Shown in pieces: positions 13,814-23,535 of a stretch of DNA of 44,256 nt. The stretch is from a virus, in IMG/VR virus record IMGVR_UViG_3300038678_000034, positions 1 to 44,256 of that record; one strand, written 5' to 3'. The notes below the pieces were generated by a model that saw nothing but the letters and a program-made list of their open reading frames with translations, searched no databases and was not told the origin of the DNA. The translations under genes were made by a program, and so were the position numbers. Numbering within the stretch: position 1 is the stretch's first letter; each line of letters starts with the position of its first letter.

Positions 13814-14455
13814 TTACTCTGTAGCTGCTGCCTTGTTTTCCTGTATATTGGATTGCACTGCAGCCATTCTATTAGCTAATCGTATTGCCCTATTGCCTAC
13901 TTGTTTTAACCAGTCTGATTTACCCGTTCCTTTAGCATTAAGAAGCATCTGTTTACTAGCTTCTTGCCAGTCTCCCACTTCAACAGCAGCCCACATATCC
14001 TCAAACTCTTCTATACCTTCTTCCCCTAGATTGAATGTCATGTTAAGGAGGATGCTATACACCTCATCTGGAACATGTACTGCCTTCTCTTCTAGGATAC
14101 CAGTGAGAAGCTGGTCAGCCTCCTTCATATCTGTTTGAAACCACTGTCCCACCACTGTATCAGGGATAGCTGTGTCTGTAGGATATTGTTTAATTTCATC
14201 CTCAGTTAAAAGATGTCCTCTCCCTCCTGTTGGAAGTTTCTTAGAGTCTCTGTATGACACGTGAGAGCCTTCTTTATTACGTCTAACACCTTCGTCCTTC
14301 TTAATCACTGCTTCCTCAGCAAATGGCTCCTGCTTATCCTCAGCTAGTAATTGCTTCTCTTCCTTGGGTAAACCATTCAATGCTTGTATCATTTCTTCTT
14401 GACTAGTACCCTCAGGGAAGTCATATCGTTTGCCTTCAAACTCAGCAATAGGCAT
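13814..14455 (-). CDS. GH24 (T4-lysozyme-like) muramidase, virion or lysis
   Basis: Cleaves peptidoglycan. The T4-type triad is visible: E55 in KKDEG, D70 in SYRDS, T76 in LPTGGRGHLLT. Further family segments are ILLNMTFNLG and GNRAIRLANRM. The first 50 residues (FEGKRYDFPEGTSQEEM) are not part of the enzyme and resemble the N-termini of injected phage proteins. Start set at 14455, right after the upstream stop with AAGGGG before it. Being the last gene after three ejection proteins, it may act as a virion lysozyme during entry, as the endolysin, or both. Confidence 0.9.
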   Translation of the reverse strand: MPIAEFEGKRYDFPEGTSQEEMIQALNGLPKEEKQLLAEDKQEPFAEEAVIKKDEGVRRNKEGSHVSYRDSKKLPTGGRGHLLTEDEIKQYPTDTAIPDTVVGQWFQTDMKEADQLLTGILEEKAVHVPDEVYSILLNMTFNLGEEGIEEFEDMWAAVEVGDWQEASKQMLLNAKGTGKSDWLKQVGNRAIRLANRMAAVQSNIQENKAAATE

Positions 14456-14456
14456 A

Positions 14457-16244
14457 TTATTCCCCTTCAGTGGCAAGCACGAGATTACCATCAGCATCAC
14501 GAATAAACTTAATAACTTTAACATCCTCTTCCTCTCTTGGTTGTACTAAGTTACCAGCTGCTTCTTTCACTGTGCCCCAATAAGCTTCACTGCCTTGATA
14601 TCTTGAAGAAGGAAGGATACCAGCCCCATTGTACTTAGCTGATATACCATTAGCTCTGTTAAACCTACGAGCATATGTAGCCATAGCTGTGTCAGCTGCT
14701 AACGCTGTCTGAGCTAAGCCTGTACGTTCTATCTGTGTACGGGGAGTTACTGATAAGCTACCGCTGTTGTCTAACACTAGCCGTTCCATCTGCACATCAG
14801 GATTACCAGCTAACAATACTAAATCTTGGCTAAGACCTGCTGTAGTGGTTGCTTGCATATTAATGAATGCCGCCTTGAGCCTATTACTTTTACCTGTAGC
14901 GCTTAGCCAACTGTTACTATTAAAACCACTCCATGTTAACTCTGTATTACGATACAGTGTAATGTCTTCCAATGACTTCATTTGATATTCTTCTCCTGCA
15001 GCACTATTAGATACACCATGTCCTGCTGCCACTACTCGTGCGTTAATCTGAGCAGCAGTTTCTAATGCCTCTCCATTACCCACTATTGTAGCTTGTTTAA
15101 GTATTTCATCAACATCACTTATTGCTGCTGCATCTTTATTAAATACTTTAGCTAGAGCCAATGCTTCTGGGTTTTTACCATACTTAGTTTTGAACTCCAT
15201 AAACTTAAGTGTACCTTCATGCCCTAACACAGCATATAAGGGACCATATTCTGCATTGTTAAGGAATGTATTCTGGGCATCAGCAATAATGGTTTCATTA
15301 TGTTGAGATAACATACTCTGCAAAGTATCATCCTCAATCATTTTAATTACATTATCACGTAAGGCATTTAATGGAGTAAGTTCTGCATTAATAGCAGTAC
15401 CTGACACGTTTAGTCCTGTTGTCTTAGCTAATATAGCTGAGGTAGCTGCACCGAAGGATGCATTAACCTGTGCTACTAGTGCTTGCTTCTCTTCTACTCC
15501 TATAGCCTGTCCAGCTGTAGCTAGGCGTTGTACAATCGCCATAGTATCAGTCATTAATCCTGCACCTCTATTAATAATTTCACTTCTTGAAGTATTAAGA
15601 GTGTATGTGCCTTGTTTAGCAGCTAAATCAAATTTATTCTGTTCAATTTTATTCAGTGCAGCTACTTGATTCATATTTATTAGTTGGTCCCGGGTAATAC
15701 CCAGCTTAATAGACTCTACATCCAACTGTTCAAAGGCTTTCTGCTCTGCTGTCTTCTGTGTAGTTTCACTAAGTAGTCTACCAAATAAGGCTTTCTGTGG
15801 GTCTACTCCCGTAGCATCCCTCATAGCTGCACGTATTTCTGCCTCAAATGCAGGAGCATTACGTATAGCATTATTCTGTATTAATTCAAGTCGTTCTAAT
15901 GCAAAGTTAGATGGCAGTTTGTTTTGCTTTACAGCTTCTTGAATCTCAAAGAAGTTATCTAAAGCTAAGCGTACATTAGGGTCGCCTAATGCCTCCTCAC
16001 TAAACTCTTTCTCCGCTAATGAGGGGAAACGATGAACTTTAAGAGCTAAACTAACTGACCTAGCTTTGCCTGTTACATCATTAGTTAAGTCATCCTCTAA
16101 GTTCTGCTGTATTACAGGGATAACAGTGTTAGCTACATTAACCACTGCATCTGCTAGCCCTGTGTCGGGAGTAAACCCTCCCTTAAGCTGTACAGGAGCT
16201 ATATCTGCTACATTACCTGATGTTGCGAATGGTGCTGCGGCCAT
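14457..16244 (-). CDS. Internal virion / ejection protein (595 aa)
   Basis: Helical, low-aromatic, Ala/Gln/Asn-rich protein between the giant ejection protein and the lysozyme, in the position and size range of T7 gp15 (747 aa). It lacks signal peptide and enzyme motifs. TAATG overlap with the preceding gene and GAGGAG upstream support the start. Inferred to be a component of the internal core that is injected with the DNA. The assignment rests mostly on gene order. Confidence 0.65.
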   Translation of the reverse strand: MAAAPFATSGNVADIAPVQLKGGFTPDTGLADAVVNVANTVIPVIQQNLEDDLTNDVTGKARSVSLALKVHRFPSLAEKEFSEEALGDPNVRLALDNFFEIQEAVKQNKLPSNFALERLELIQNNAIRNAPAFEAEIRAAMRDATGVDPQKALFGRLLSETTQKTAEQKAFEQLDVESIKLGITRDQLINMNQVAALNKIEQNKFDLAAKQGTYTLNTSRSEIINRGAGLMTDTMAIVQRLATAGQAIGVEEKQALVAQVNASFGAATSAILAKTTGLNVSGTAINAELTPLNALRDNVIKMIEDDTLQSMLSQHNETIIADAQNTFLNNAEYGPLYAVLGHEGTLKFMEFKTKYGKNPEALALAKVFNKDAAAISDVDEILKQATIVGNGEALETAAQINARVVAAGHGVSNSAAGEEYQMKSLEDITLYRNTELTWSGFNSNSWLSATGKSNRLKAAFINMQATTTAGLSQDLVLLAGNPDVQMERLVLDNSGSLSVTPRTQIERTGLAQTALAADTAMATYARRFNRANGISAKYNGAGILPSSRYQGSEAYWGTVKEAAGNLVQPREEEDVKVIKFIRDADGNLVLATEGE

Positions 16245-19200
16245 TATTTATTCTCCTCTTCTAATGTAGTTTGGAATGGTTGTACAATGGCTTGCTTATT
16301 AAATACATTACTAGGATTTAGTCCTAATGTAGTATCAAGTATAACACCTTCCGTTAATTTCTCTGGTACTGTACGCTCAAAGAATGCCTTCATTCCACGA
16401 GCAAGTAATGAATCAGGTTCACTAAATATCTTACGCTCTACTTGCTCCATCATTTTATTAATTTTATATTCATTATCCAATGACTCTTGCATTAGCTGTA
16501 CAAGTCTAGTTACAGACTTAGCATACTTAGGATTCATATCGTGTGTATACACAAACCTATGGTATGCAGCAACAACTACATCCGCTGCTGCTGTAATCTC
16601 CTCATCCACTTCTCGTTTACTTGCATTTAAAATATAAGCTCGACTTTCAGCCGTAAAGGCAAAGCCAGCTGCTACACCCATTTTATCTGCAAATGTAAAG
16701 CCTCTTGCTATATCATCTTCTGCAACTACTATGCGCCCCCTACGGTCAAGTATCTTACCTGAGTTATGCATCATACGAGCTTTGAGTGCATTACGTCCCA
16801 CTGATGTTATCTTAGTCATTATAGTAGCTATATCAGCCATAGTTTCTAACATTGTAGGCTCATCCATAGCTTCTTCCCCTGACCTATCATGCATTAACAT
16901 TGGCTCAAGCTCCGCTAAGCTAGTAAATGCTTGAGATTGTAGCACCATACTGGATTCCAGCACCGCTTCACCTATACGCTGTCCTGTAGTGCCTGTTACA
17001 GCTAGAAACTTAGACCACATAGGGTCTTTACTAGTCATGATATCTTTCACAGTTTCAAAGGTGCTGGAGAACAAGGAAGCTCTATCAGCTACATCTATGT
17101 CTGCTCCAAAACCTTCTTTAACTACTACTCCTGTAACTCCTTGATTAATTGTATTACTAATAGTATCAGTAAGCTCTATACCCAACCATATAGTTAGAGC
17201 TGGTGCTACAAATTTTAATAGGGGATTACCTGCAGCACCAAACGTTAATGTTTGTCCTAAAGCTATACGAGCTTTCTGTCTAGAGGTAAAGCCTCCTCTC
17301 TTAGGTCCTTTGGCAGTAGCCTCTACAGTCTTAGCTAATACTTGTTGGAACTGCCCAGTCATAGAGAATATTCTCTGTGGTGCAGCTTTTCCTGCTCCCC
17401 CTTGCCACCATGCTTTATTAGCAGCATTCAATTCAAGCATAGTCTTATTAGCTTCCTGTATCACTGCAGTTAAGGCATCATCATCTAGTTTAGCAGCAGT
17501 ATTTTCTGCTCTCCATCTAGTATAAGCAGATATAAAGCTTAAGCGTCTGTTTGTTAACTCTCCTGCACGATAGAACATAAGGCTAATATTACCTGCTTTA
17601 CGTAATACATCTGCAGTGATACCCACTCCAGTACTGGATATATAGTTCATGTCTGCATTACTACGTACAGATTCATATAATCCTGAACGCCTCCACGCCC
17701 TATACAATTCTTCTTCTTTACTAGTTACTTGCTTATCATTAACTAGGAGTTTAAATACTTTATCAAAGGTACTATCATTTCTTATATTATCTAACATAGT
17801 AAATCTAGCAGCTGTTGCTATTATTCCCGGGATGTCACTAATCTTAACAAGAGACATTCCCACTACAGCAGCTGATGCCTGTACATAAATCTGTGCAGGA
17901 TTTAAAGCACCTAACATAAGATGCATATTAGCTGTTAACACAGCAGCAATAGGGTCTGTATGCTTAAGCCACAAAGCATGCTTAATACTATTCTTATTTA
18001 GCCCCATACCACGGCTACCCTCTAGTGCCCAGTCGTGATACTTCTGCATCATTCCCTCAAACATGCTTTCCTGTCTGCTGGATACTCTATTCCATGTATT
18101 AATCTGGTCACGCAGTCTACCCAAGGCTTTGCCTTCGGGAGAGTTAGGTAAATTTGTTCCATTGAATCCCTCAATCTTAATAGAGCTATCCATTTTCTGT
18201 ACAGTGTTAAGCCACTGCTTCTCTTGTCCTATTCTCCACTCATTACGAGTTAAGGCAGTACCCATATGGTCAATATAACGCCCAAATGCCTCACTAGAAG
18301 CCATACGCTCAATAGGAACACCATCTAGTCCCATCAGTAAGTCATCTACACTACGTGTACCAGTGTATAGTCCTCCTGAGCCACTGAGAGCACTCTCCAT
18401 ACGCTCCATTTGTTTCATTTGACTGCCATCAGCAAGCTCAAACAGACGAGCAGCATCTTCAGGTAATACACCCGGATTCTTGGCAACCATTAAATCAACT
18501 TGGCGTTGTATAAATGTTTCAGCATCTTTCTTAGAACTAAAGGCACGTAGAGTTTGGTCGATAGTGTGACCTTGTACACCCTGTTTAGTAACAGGGAACT
18601 TCTGTTTAACTACAAACTCCACCCCTTCATTAATCTTAGGCACATAGCCCAGCTTATAATGTAAAACTTGTTCTGGTAAGTTTCTTAGACGATTAGATTC
18701 TATAAATAAATACTCAACTACTTCACCACCTACTGCTAAATCACCAGCTCCTGTCACATTCCAGTCATTACGAGAGCGTACAAGTATTCTACCCTTGTCA
18801 TACATTCTATCAATTAACTCTGCAGTTAATACAGTAGTGACATCTTCATTAACTAGATGCACAGCAAAGTTAGGACGTAGTCCTGCTGATGCTTTGGCTG
18901 CTTCAGGAGTAGCAAACTGTTTAACTGCTAGCTGCTGCCCTTTGGCAGTAATAGAATTATTAAAGCCTCCTAGTTCTAACTCTCTACGTGATACAAAGTT
19001 CTGCATATCCCATATGGAGTCAGCAAACACTCTGCGTTTATAGTAAGCTTCAATTTCATTAGGCTTAGTTAGGTGTACTGTACCCCTAGATGTTTGTACT
19101 CCTGCAATAAGTTCACGTTCTGTGAACATCTTACCTCTAATCTGTGTACCCTTATTAACATACTCATCACCAGCTAATTCAATAGCCTCTATGCGACCTC

Positions 19201-21031
19201 TAGCTGCTAAATCTTTTAGCCCACTAATGCTTTCATTAGCCTCTATCCAATTTAAGTTTATACGTTGCTTAGTAGCTACGGTTAAGTCTTCTAGCGCTAT
19301 AGACTGCTTAACTGCATCATTAAAATCTAGCTCCTGCCCGGGCTTAGTAACGGACCATGCAGCGGGGGATTGTCCGGGAATGCTACTGCTAGTAGGAGCT
19401 GCTAAATCTTTAACTGTCTCAACAAAGTTACCTGTAACCTCATCCACTCTCCATGACCTGAATGCTGTATGTGTGGTTGGTATTATTTCACCAGCTCCAC
19501 CACCAGCAGGAATGAATTCTTGTTTAGTATTTGTAATAGTGTATTCATAAGAAAATCCCATAGCATTCTGTGAGCCGGGGATTACTTTTAAGTCTGTTAA
19601 GTGTATACCTTCTTGTAATAAGTCTTCTGTTTTTAATTCCATTTCGTTATAGAAGTTACGAACAACTAAAGCCCGGTCTGATTTGTTTAATGCTCCTATT
19701 CGTAGCAACTCTGACTCAGTAGTCATACTACGTACAAAGCCTTGCTGTCCACGAATGAATCCATTCATAATCTCTGCAGTTTCTGCTGACAGCCCCTTAA
19801 TAAATCCGGGAGTCATAGACGTACCTTGAATAGGCATAGCATTAGTATATGCCACATCTGCTGGCATACCATAAGCTTTAGCTACGTCAACATCAGTCAT
19901 TACTTTTAAGTTTAATGCTGCAGCTTCCTTAGTATCTCCTGCTTGAGCTATTAACTTAATAGGATTGTTAATCTTACGAGAATATTCAGCTGCATTCCCA
20001 AAGATACCCTCCATTATCTTACGAGTATCAAGAGGAATCTTATTAAGGGCTGCTAACTGTGTACCAGCTCTAGCACTACGTGCTGCACTAAAAGCATCAG
20101 CTCCAATACCACCAATACCTAACCCTACTATATCTATTGCAGTAAATACACCCACTTGACGTGTTGCACGTTCTCCGCCTTCAGGCTGTAAGAACTTTAA
20201 TAGAATACCAGCTGCATTAAGTACATTCTTATCTGTTTTAAGTGCAGGAATACCTAGCCCAAGGGAGTAATCTACTCCTGTGGCTGCGAGAATAGCCTCT
20301 GTAAGGGGTTTAATTAACACTTGCTTACGAGCAGTAGGCAGTGCTTGCCATGTAGCAATCATGCCCTGTATAGACTCCCCATCAATGACATCTTTTAATT
20401 CTTGATGTTCACGAATGTTTTCTCTTACATCAGAGAAGTCCATACCTTGGCGGAAGGGAATGAAGTTACCTCCTATGTCTGAGATGAAATCTAACTTACC
20501 TGATTCATCCATCATACGAGATATCTCATTACGTACACCAAGACTAAATGCTAGTTCCTCGCGTACAGCTTGGTCAAGGGATACTGTAGTAGCACGTTCA
20601 ATAACAGCTAGCTCAGTAGCTACAGGACTACTCCGCATATCATTAATAGTTTGCTGTCCTGCCACTAGCTGGTCAATTACTCCGGGTAATTCATTAGGAG
20701 CTATCTCACCAAAGGCTTTACCTGCATCACTAAGTCTTCCTTCTAGTGTAAGGAATAAGTCTTCTGCTGCCATGGCTAATGATGTAGTAGCATTGAAGTC
20801 AGCCTTAGCTAAGTTAATAGTAGCCAAGTCTGTACCTCTACCCTGCACCATAGCATTCTGAGTAGCTAGTTCATTAGTTCTAGCACTACCTGTAGTTAAA
20901 GCATTGTCAAATAACAATGCCATATTATCAGGAGTTACTAGTCCCACTCCCTCAGTGTCTTGGTCTAAAGCCTCAACATCCGTGTCCAGCACTTTACCAA
21001 AGTCATCAGGATTTATTAATGGTAATGCCAT
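16244..21031 (-). CDS. Giant ejection / internal virion protein (1595 aa)
   Basis: The largest gene, more than a tenth of the genome. By position and size it is the counterpart of T7 gp16 (1318 aa), which crosses the envelope during DNA entry. Mostly helical and Ala-rich. Around residues 300-320 a hydrophobic glycine-rich stretch (IVGLGIGGIG) could insert in membranes. No clear transglycosylase motif is seen; the muramidase is separate at 13814. AGGATAAC before the ATG supports the start. The order gp14-like, giant, internal protein, lysozyme indicates one ejectosome operon. Confidence 0.75.
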   Translation of the reverse strand: MALPLINPDDFGKVLDTDVEALDQDTEGVGLVTPDNMALLFDNALTTGSARTNELATQNAMVQGRGTDLATINLAKADFNATTSLAMAAEDLFLTLEGRLSDAGKAFGEIAPNELPGVIDQLVAGQQTINDMRSSPVATELAVIERATTVSLDQAVREELAFSLGVRNEISRMMDESGKLDFISDIGGNFIPFRQGMDFSDVRENIREHQELKDVIDGESIQGMIATWQALPTARKQVLIKPLTEAILAATGVDYSLGLGIPALKTDKNVLNAAGILLKFLQPEGGERATRQVGVFTAIDIVGLGIGGIGADAFSAARSARAGTQLAALNKIPLDTRKIMEGIFGNAAEYSRKINNPIKLIAQAGDTKEAAALNLKVMTDVDVAKAYGMPADVAYTNAMPIQGTSMTPGFIKGLSAETAEIMNGFIRGQQGFVRSMTTESELLRIGALNKSDRALVVRNFYNEMELKTEDLLQEGIHLTDLKVIPGSQNAMGFSYEYTITNTKQEFIPAGGGAGEIIPTTHTAFRSWRVDEVTGNFVETVKDLAAPTSSSIPGQSPAAWSVTKPGQELDFNDAVKQSIALEDLTVATKQRINLNWIEANESISGLKDLAARGRIEAIELAGDEYVNKGTQIRGKMFTERELIAGVQTSRGTVHLTKPNEIEAYYKRRVFADSIWDMQNFVSRRELELGGFNNSITAKGQQLAVKQFATPEAAKASAGLRPNFAVHLVNEDVTTVLTAELIDRMYDKGRILVRSRNDWNVTGAGDLAVGGEVVEYLFIESNRLRNLPEQVLHYKLGYVPKINEGVEFVVKQKFPVTKQGVQGHTIDQTLRAFSSKKDAETFIQRQVDLMVAKNPGVLPEDAARLFELADGSQMKQMERMESALSGSGGLYTGTRSVDDLLMGLDGVPIERMASSEAFGRYIDHMGTALTRNEWRIGQEKQWLNTVQKMDSSIKIEGFNGTNLPNSPEGKALGRLRDQINTWNRVSSRQESMFEGMMQKYHDWALEGSRGMGLNKNSIKHALWLKHTDPIAAVLTANMHLMLGALNPAQIYVQASAAVVGMSLVKISDIPGIIATAARFTMLDNIRNDSTFDKVFKLLVNDKQVTSKEEELYRAWRRSGLYESVRSNADMNYISSTGVGITADVLRKAGNISLMFYRAGELTNRRLSFISAYTRWRAENTAAKLDDDALTAVIQEANKTMLELNAANKAWWQGGAGKAAPQRIFSMTGQFQQVLAKTVEATAKGPKRGGFTSRQKARIALGQTLTFGAAGNPLLKFVAPALTIWLGIELTDTISNTINQGVTGVVVKEGFGADIDVADRASLFSSTFETVKDIMTSKDPMWSKFLAVTGTTGQRIGEAVLESSMVLQSQAFTSLAELEPMLMHDRSGEEAMDEPTMLETMADIATIMTKITSVGRNALKARMMHNSGKILDRRGRIVVAEDDIARGFTFADKMGVAAGFAFTAESRAYILNASKREVDEEITAAADVVVAAYHRFVYTHDMNPKYAKSVTRLVQLMQESLDNEYKINKMMEQVERKIFSEPDSLLARGMKAFFERTVPEKLTEGVILDTTLGLNPSNVFNKQAIVQPFQTTLEEENK

Positions 21032-21032
21032 G

Positions 21033-21470
21033 TTATCCTACCAAATCAGTTACGGCTGCTAGTGCTTGTGGATTCTGTGATAATCCTCCAGCTATAGCTC
21101 CGACTGCTTGAAAGCCAGCTTGTCCTGTCTGTGCTCTACTAATGTCATCAGCAAAGCCTGCACTAAACTGTTGACCTGTTAACTGCAAGTTAGACTGCCC
21201 AATAGTACTAGCTGTATCACTTAGTACTCCTGCTCGTGCTCCCTGTACAGCTGTGCCACCACTAACTCCTAGTTGGAATCCTAAGGACTGCTGTTGTGCC
21301 ACCTGAATACGAGAAGCTGCAATAGACCTTTTGATTGCCCGCTGTCTGGTAATAGCTGCTATCTTATTAGTTAGTTTGTTCTGCTTTTTCTGTGCTTTGC
21401 TAACTTTACGTTGCTGTACAAAGCTACCTACTGCACTTACTAATTGTATTACGAGTGCTGCTTCTGCCAT
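21033..21470 (-). CDS. gp14-like internal virion protein (145 aa)
   Basis: N-terminal hydrophobic helix (AALVIQLVSAVGSFV), then a Lys/Gln/Arg-rich helix (KVSKAQKKQNKLTNKIAAIT, RQRAIKRSIAASRIQ). A Gly/Ser/Ala-rich tail ends near QNPQALAAVTDLVG. This is the composition of podoviral gp14-type ejection proteins (T7 gp14 has 196 residues), which form an outer-membrane pore. Located directly upstream of the giant protein. Confidence 0.75.
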   Translation of the reverse strand: MAEAALVIQLVSAVGSFVQQRKVSKAQKKQNKLTNKIAAITRQRAIKRSIAASRIQVAQQQSLGFQLGVSGGTAVQGARAGVLSDTASTIGQSNLQLTGQQFSAGFADDISRAQTGQAGFQAVGAIAGGLSQNPQALAAVTDLVG

Positions 21471-21952
21471 TATGTTAATTCCTTAGTGTATGAAGACTCT
21501 GTACATATGTATCCCTTAGCATGTATAAACTGCTGCATCTTATCAATGTGTGGCATATTAGGGTTGAGTCCTACTGTTAAAAATCTAATGCCATTACTTT
21601 GTAAATCATCTTCGATATATGCAAGTAAGGTTTTAAATGCCCCAGTACTTCTGTACTCAGGTTTAATATAAAAAGCATCCACTACTCCGCGCAGGGTGCC
21701 TCTATGATGTATCATTTCCGTTGCCATTAATGTAGCATATCCTGCATAATTACCATTCACGGATACCATATAAGTTTTACCATATCCAATATCTTCAGAG
21801 TATTGATATACCTCATGTACGAGGTCTAACTCTAATTGGAAATTCCCGAAGGGAACCTCTGCTAAATGACTCACGGGGTCATTATCTATTATGGTTATAA
21901 GTTCTTCATAACTTAGATTAGTTACTTCTATAAGGTTGATATTACTTGACAT
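21470..21952 (-). CDS. GNAT-family acetyltransferase (160 aa)
   Basis: Acetyl-CoA-dependent N-acetyltransferase fold: strand DAFYIKPEYR, then the pyrophosphate loop region RSTGAFKTLLAYIEDDL, and the following strand FLTVGLNPN. The usual R/Q-x-x-G-x-G/A loop is R-S-T-G-A-F. Its substrate is unknown. It lies inside the structural operon, between the tail adaptor group and the ejection proteins, as in several podoviruses. The ribosome site is weak (AAAGG about 13 bases upstream). Confidence 0.8.
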   Translation of the reverse strand: MSSNINLIEVTNLSYEELITIIDNDPVSHLAEVPFGNFQLELDLVHEVYQYSEDIGYGKTYMVSVNGNYAGYATLMATEMIHHRGTLRGVVDAFYIKPEYRSTGAFKTLLAYIEDDLQSNGIRFLTVGLNPNMPHIDKMQQFIHAKGYICTESSYTKELT

Positions 21953-22018
21953 AGTTATTAAATACCTTTAAGCTGAAGCAAGGACGCTGAAGCTAATACA
22001 CTACAGGGAAGTAGATAA

Positions 22019-22075
22019 GCGATTTGATTAATCGCTATATAGTATAAGGAGTAGCGGTCCGATAGAGCTACTCCT
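22019..22075. other. Two hairpins in the gap between tail and ejection genes
   Basis: GCGATT-TGATT-AATCGC at 22019-22035 and AGGAGTAGC-N11-GCTACTCCT at 22047-22075 (9 bp stem) are perfect inverted repeats. They sit in the 133-bp gap between 21952 and 22086, the largest inside the leftward arm. Neither is followed by a good T-run on the minus strand. They may act as transcript-processing sites or a partial terminator that lowers downstream expression. Confidence 0.6.
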
Positions 22076-22085
22076 ATATAGTGTA

Positions 22086-22316
22086 TTATTTACACAGTCT
22101 TTGTAGTCTGAATTTTCTTCTATCTTCTAGCTCCACTTCTTCTTGTACTGTCCAAGTATCATATTGATATAGTAACTGTCTTGTCACCACTTGATAGCGC
22201 AATCTAAATCTATGGCGCCTATCAAATATATTAATATGTAAGTATAATATCTTAAACTTCCAATCTATACTAATACCGGGTGATGTAGTGTCACACTCTG
22301 AAATAAAATGTAGCAT
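22086..22316 (-). CDS. Small hypothetical protein (76 aa)
   Basis: Unrecognised. The frame can start at a GTG at 22328, but the ATG at 22316 follows the upstream stop by one base with GGGTGAA nearby and is preferred. Beta-rich and basic (RRHRFRLRYQVVTRQLLYQYD), ending in a charged helix (VELEDRRKFRLQRLCK). Located after the tail adaptor genes and before the hairpin gap. Confidence 0.6.
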   Translation of the reverse strand: MLHFISECDTTSPGISIDWKFKILYLHINIFDRRHRFRLRYQVVTRQLLYQYDTWTVQEEVELEDRRKFRLQRLCK

Positions 22317-22317
22317 A

Positions 22318-22518
22318 CTAATATTCACCCACTAACCTAGCTTCTAATGTATCTGCATAATCTAACATATAACCTAGTTGCTTTCTCATTAACAACACTT
22401 CTGCGTAGTCCACTCCGGTGCGTTCCGTGGAAGTTCCATATAAAAAGTCAGTTAACTTTTTTATCTTTAAACTTAATTCTTGATGCTCTTCAGACATTCT
22501 ATCTAAATAAGTATTCAT
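22318..22518 (-). CDS. Short helical phage protein (66 aa)
   Basis: Two predicted helices: MSEEHQELSLKIKKLTDFLY and DYAEVLLMRKQLGYMLDYADTLEARL. The pattern E..EL...I.KL..FL...LM..QL..M..Y...L..R resembles a very common short phage protein (crAss001_48-related type) found in unrelated phages. Its function is not known. AGGT upstream of the ATG is weak. Confidence 0.7.
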   Translation of the reverse strand: MNTYLDRMSEEHQELSLKIKKLTDFLYGTSTERTGVDYAEVLLMRKQLGYMLDYADTLEARLVGEY

Positions 22519-22519
22519 C

Positions 22520-22789
22520 TTATGATTTACCTTTACTAAACTTAGTGCCGTCCACTTTAATTTCTTTAGCCTTAACTCCTGCTAAGTAGGACTCTGTAGC
22601 ATGCCTCGCAGCCTGTATAGAGCTATATCCCCCTCGCAATTGCTTAGGCAATAAGCCTCCACTCCCAAATGCAATCATTCGTACAGAACAATTAGGTTTA
22701 CGTACGAGATAAATCTCTTTTCCTTTCTCTGTAGTACCAAGTAACTCTCTCAAGTCTACTTTATCTACCGCTTCTACTCCTGCGACCAT
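22520..22789 (-). CDS. Hypothetical virion-region protein (89 aa)
   Basis: Start set at 22789, where AGGAGG lies 7 bases upstream, rather than at a codon at 22828. The sequence has KGKEIYLVRKPNCSVRMIAFGSGG, then LPKQLRGGYSSIQAARHATESYLAG. The latter (P..L.GGyss...A..A...Y) is a recurring motif in small proteins next to tail adaptor genes, so it may be a minor tail or head-completion factor. It overlaps the adaptor gene by 29 bases. Confidence 0.65.
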   Translation of the reverse strand: MVAGVEAVDKVDLRELLGTTEKGKEIYLVRKPNCSVRMIAFGSGGLLPKQLRGGYSSIQAARHATESYLAGVKAKEIKVDGTKFSKGKS

Positions 22790-23531
22790 AGTTGGCCTCC
22801 TGTGTATCTTTATTGGTAATGTTCTCATTTTCTCTTAGGGATATATGTTGTCTTCGTGCTATCCTATCAGCTCTAGGGTCCCTTGTTTGTCTGAGTCTAT
22901 AGTTACAATAGCTTAGTGCTTCATTAAAGATTAAAGTTTCCATTCTTTCTGGTACTTTAAGTGTAGCAGTTGGGTCTGCATAATCTATAACTGGTACTAC
23001 ATCAGCTATTATAACACTATCTGCAATTAAATTCCCTGTTCCTATTGATGCATCATAGGCATCAAATGTAATATTCTCCTCATCGAACGAGGTCCATCTA
23101 GTAGGAGCATTGTCCGTAAGGACATTAATTAATACACCATCATCATTAGCGATGGCAGTTATGTTAGAGTCTGTAGAGTTACGTGCTTGTACAAACTCTA
23201 TAAATTCACAGGGCTGCATCTCTGTTAAATCAAGGAACGTAGTTACATCAGTGTTATTAGTATCCCTATATCTTAAGCAATTAACCCGGGTTACATCACT
23301 AGGGATAACTAAAGTATTTAACTGAGTACTACCCCCTGCTCTGTCATCTAGTTGGCGGATTCTATCCTTAAGAAACTCCCATCTCTTCCTACTAATAACT
23401 TCTGTTACTGTCTGCTCAAGTATGTCAGCTATCTCTGAAGCTTCAATAGTTTCATCTAGAGTATCAATCTCATCAGAGCCTATAGCTGCACCTAAGTCTT
23501 GTACTAGCTTTAGTATGGTTCTCTTAGCCAT
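22761..23531 (-). CDS. Tail adaptor (tail tubular protein A, gp11-like)
   Basis: Likely the ring joining portal to the tail nozzle. 256 residues. Helical N-terminus (RTILKLVQDLGAAIGSDEID; ILEQTVTEVISRKRWEFLKD), a beta middle (NTLVIPSDVTRV) and a C-terminal helical part rich in Arg (SYCNYRLRQTRDPRADRIAR), the arrangement of podoviral adaptors. It stands downstream of the nozzle and appendage genes. Identification is by gene order and general pattern. Confidence 0.65.
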   Translation of the reverse strand: MAKRTILKLVQDLGAAIGSDEIDTLDETIEASEIADILEQTVTEVISRKRWEFLKDRIRQLDDRAGGSTQLNTLVIPSDVTRVNCLRYRDTNNTDVTTFLDLTEMQPCEFIEFVQARNSTDSNITAIANDDGVLINVLTDNAPTRWTSFDEENITFDAYDASIGTGNLIADSVIIADVVPVIDYADPTATLKVPERMETLIFNEALSYCNYRLRQTRDPRADRIARRQHISLRENENITNKDTQEANYGRRSRSGR

Positions 23532-23535
23532 AGTA

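Noticed and set aside
20415-20861. Long antisense frame (148 codons) inside the giant ejection protein gene
   Set aside because: It lies wholly opposite a 1595-codon gene with good start and coupling, has no ribosome site, and low-complexity Ser/Leu/Pro composition typical of shadow frames. The same applies to 13767-14138, 19122-19550 and 9763-10269.
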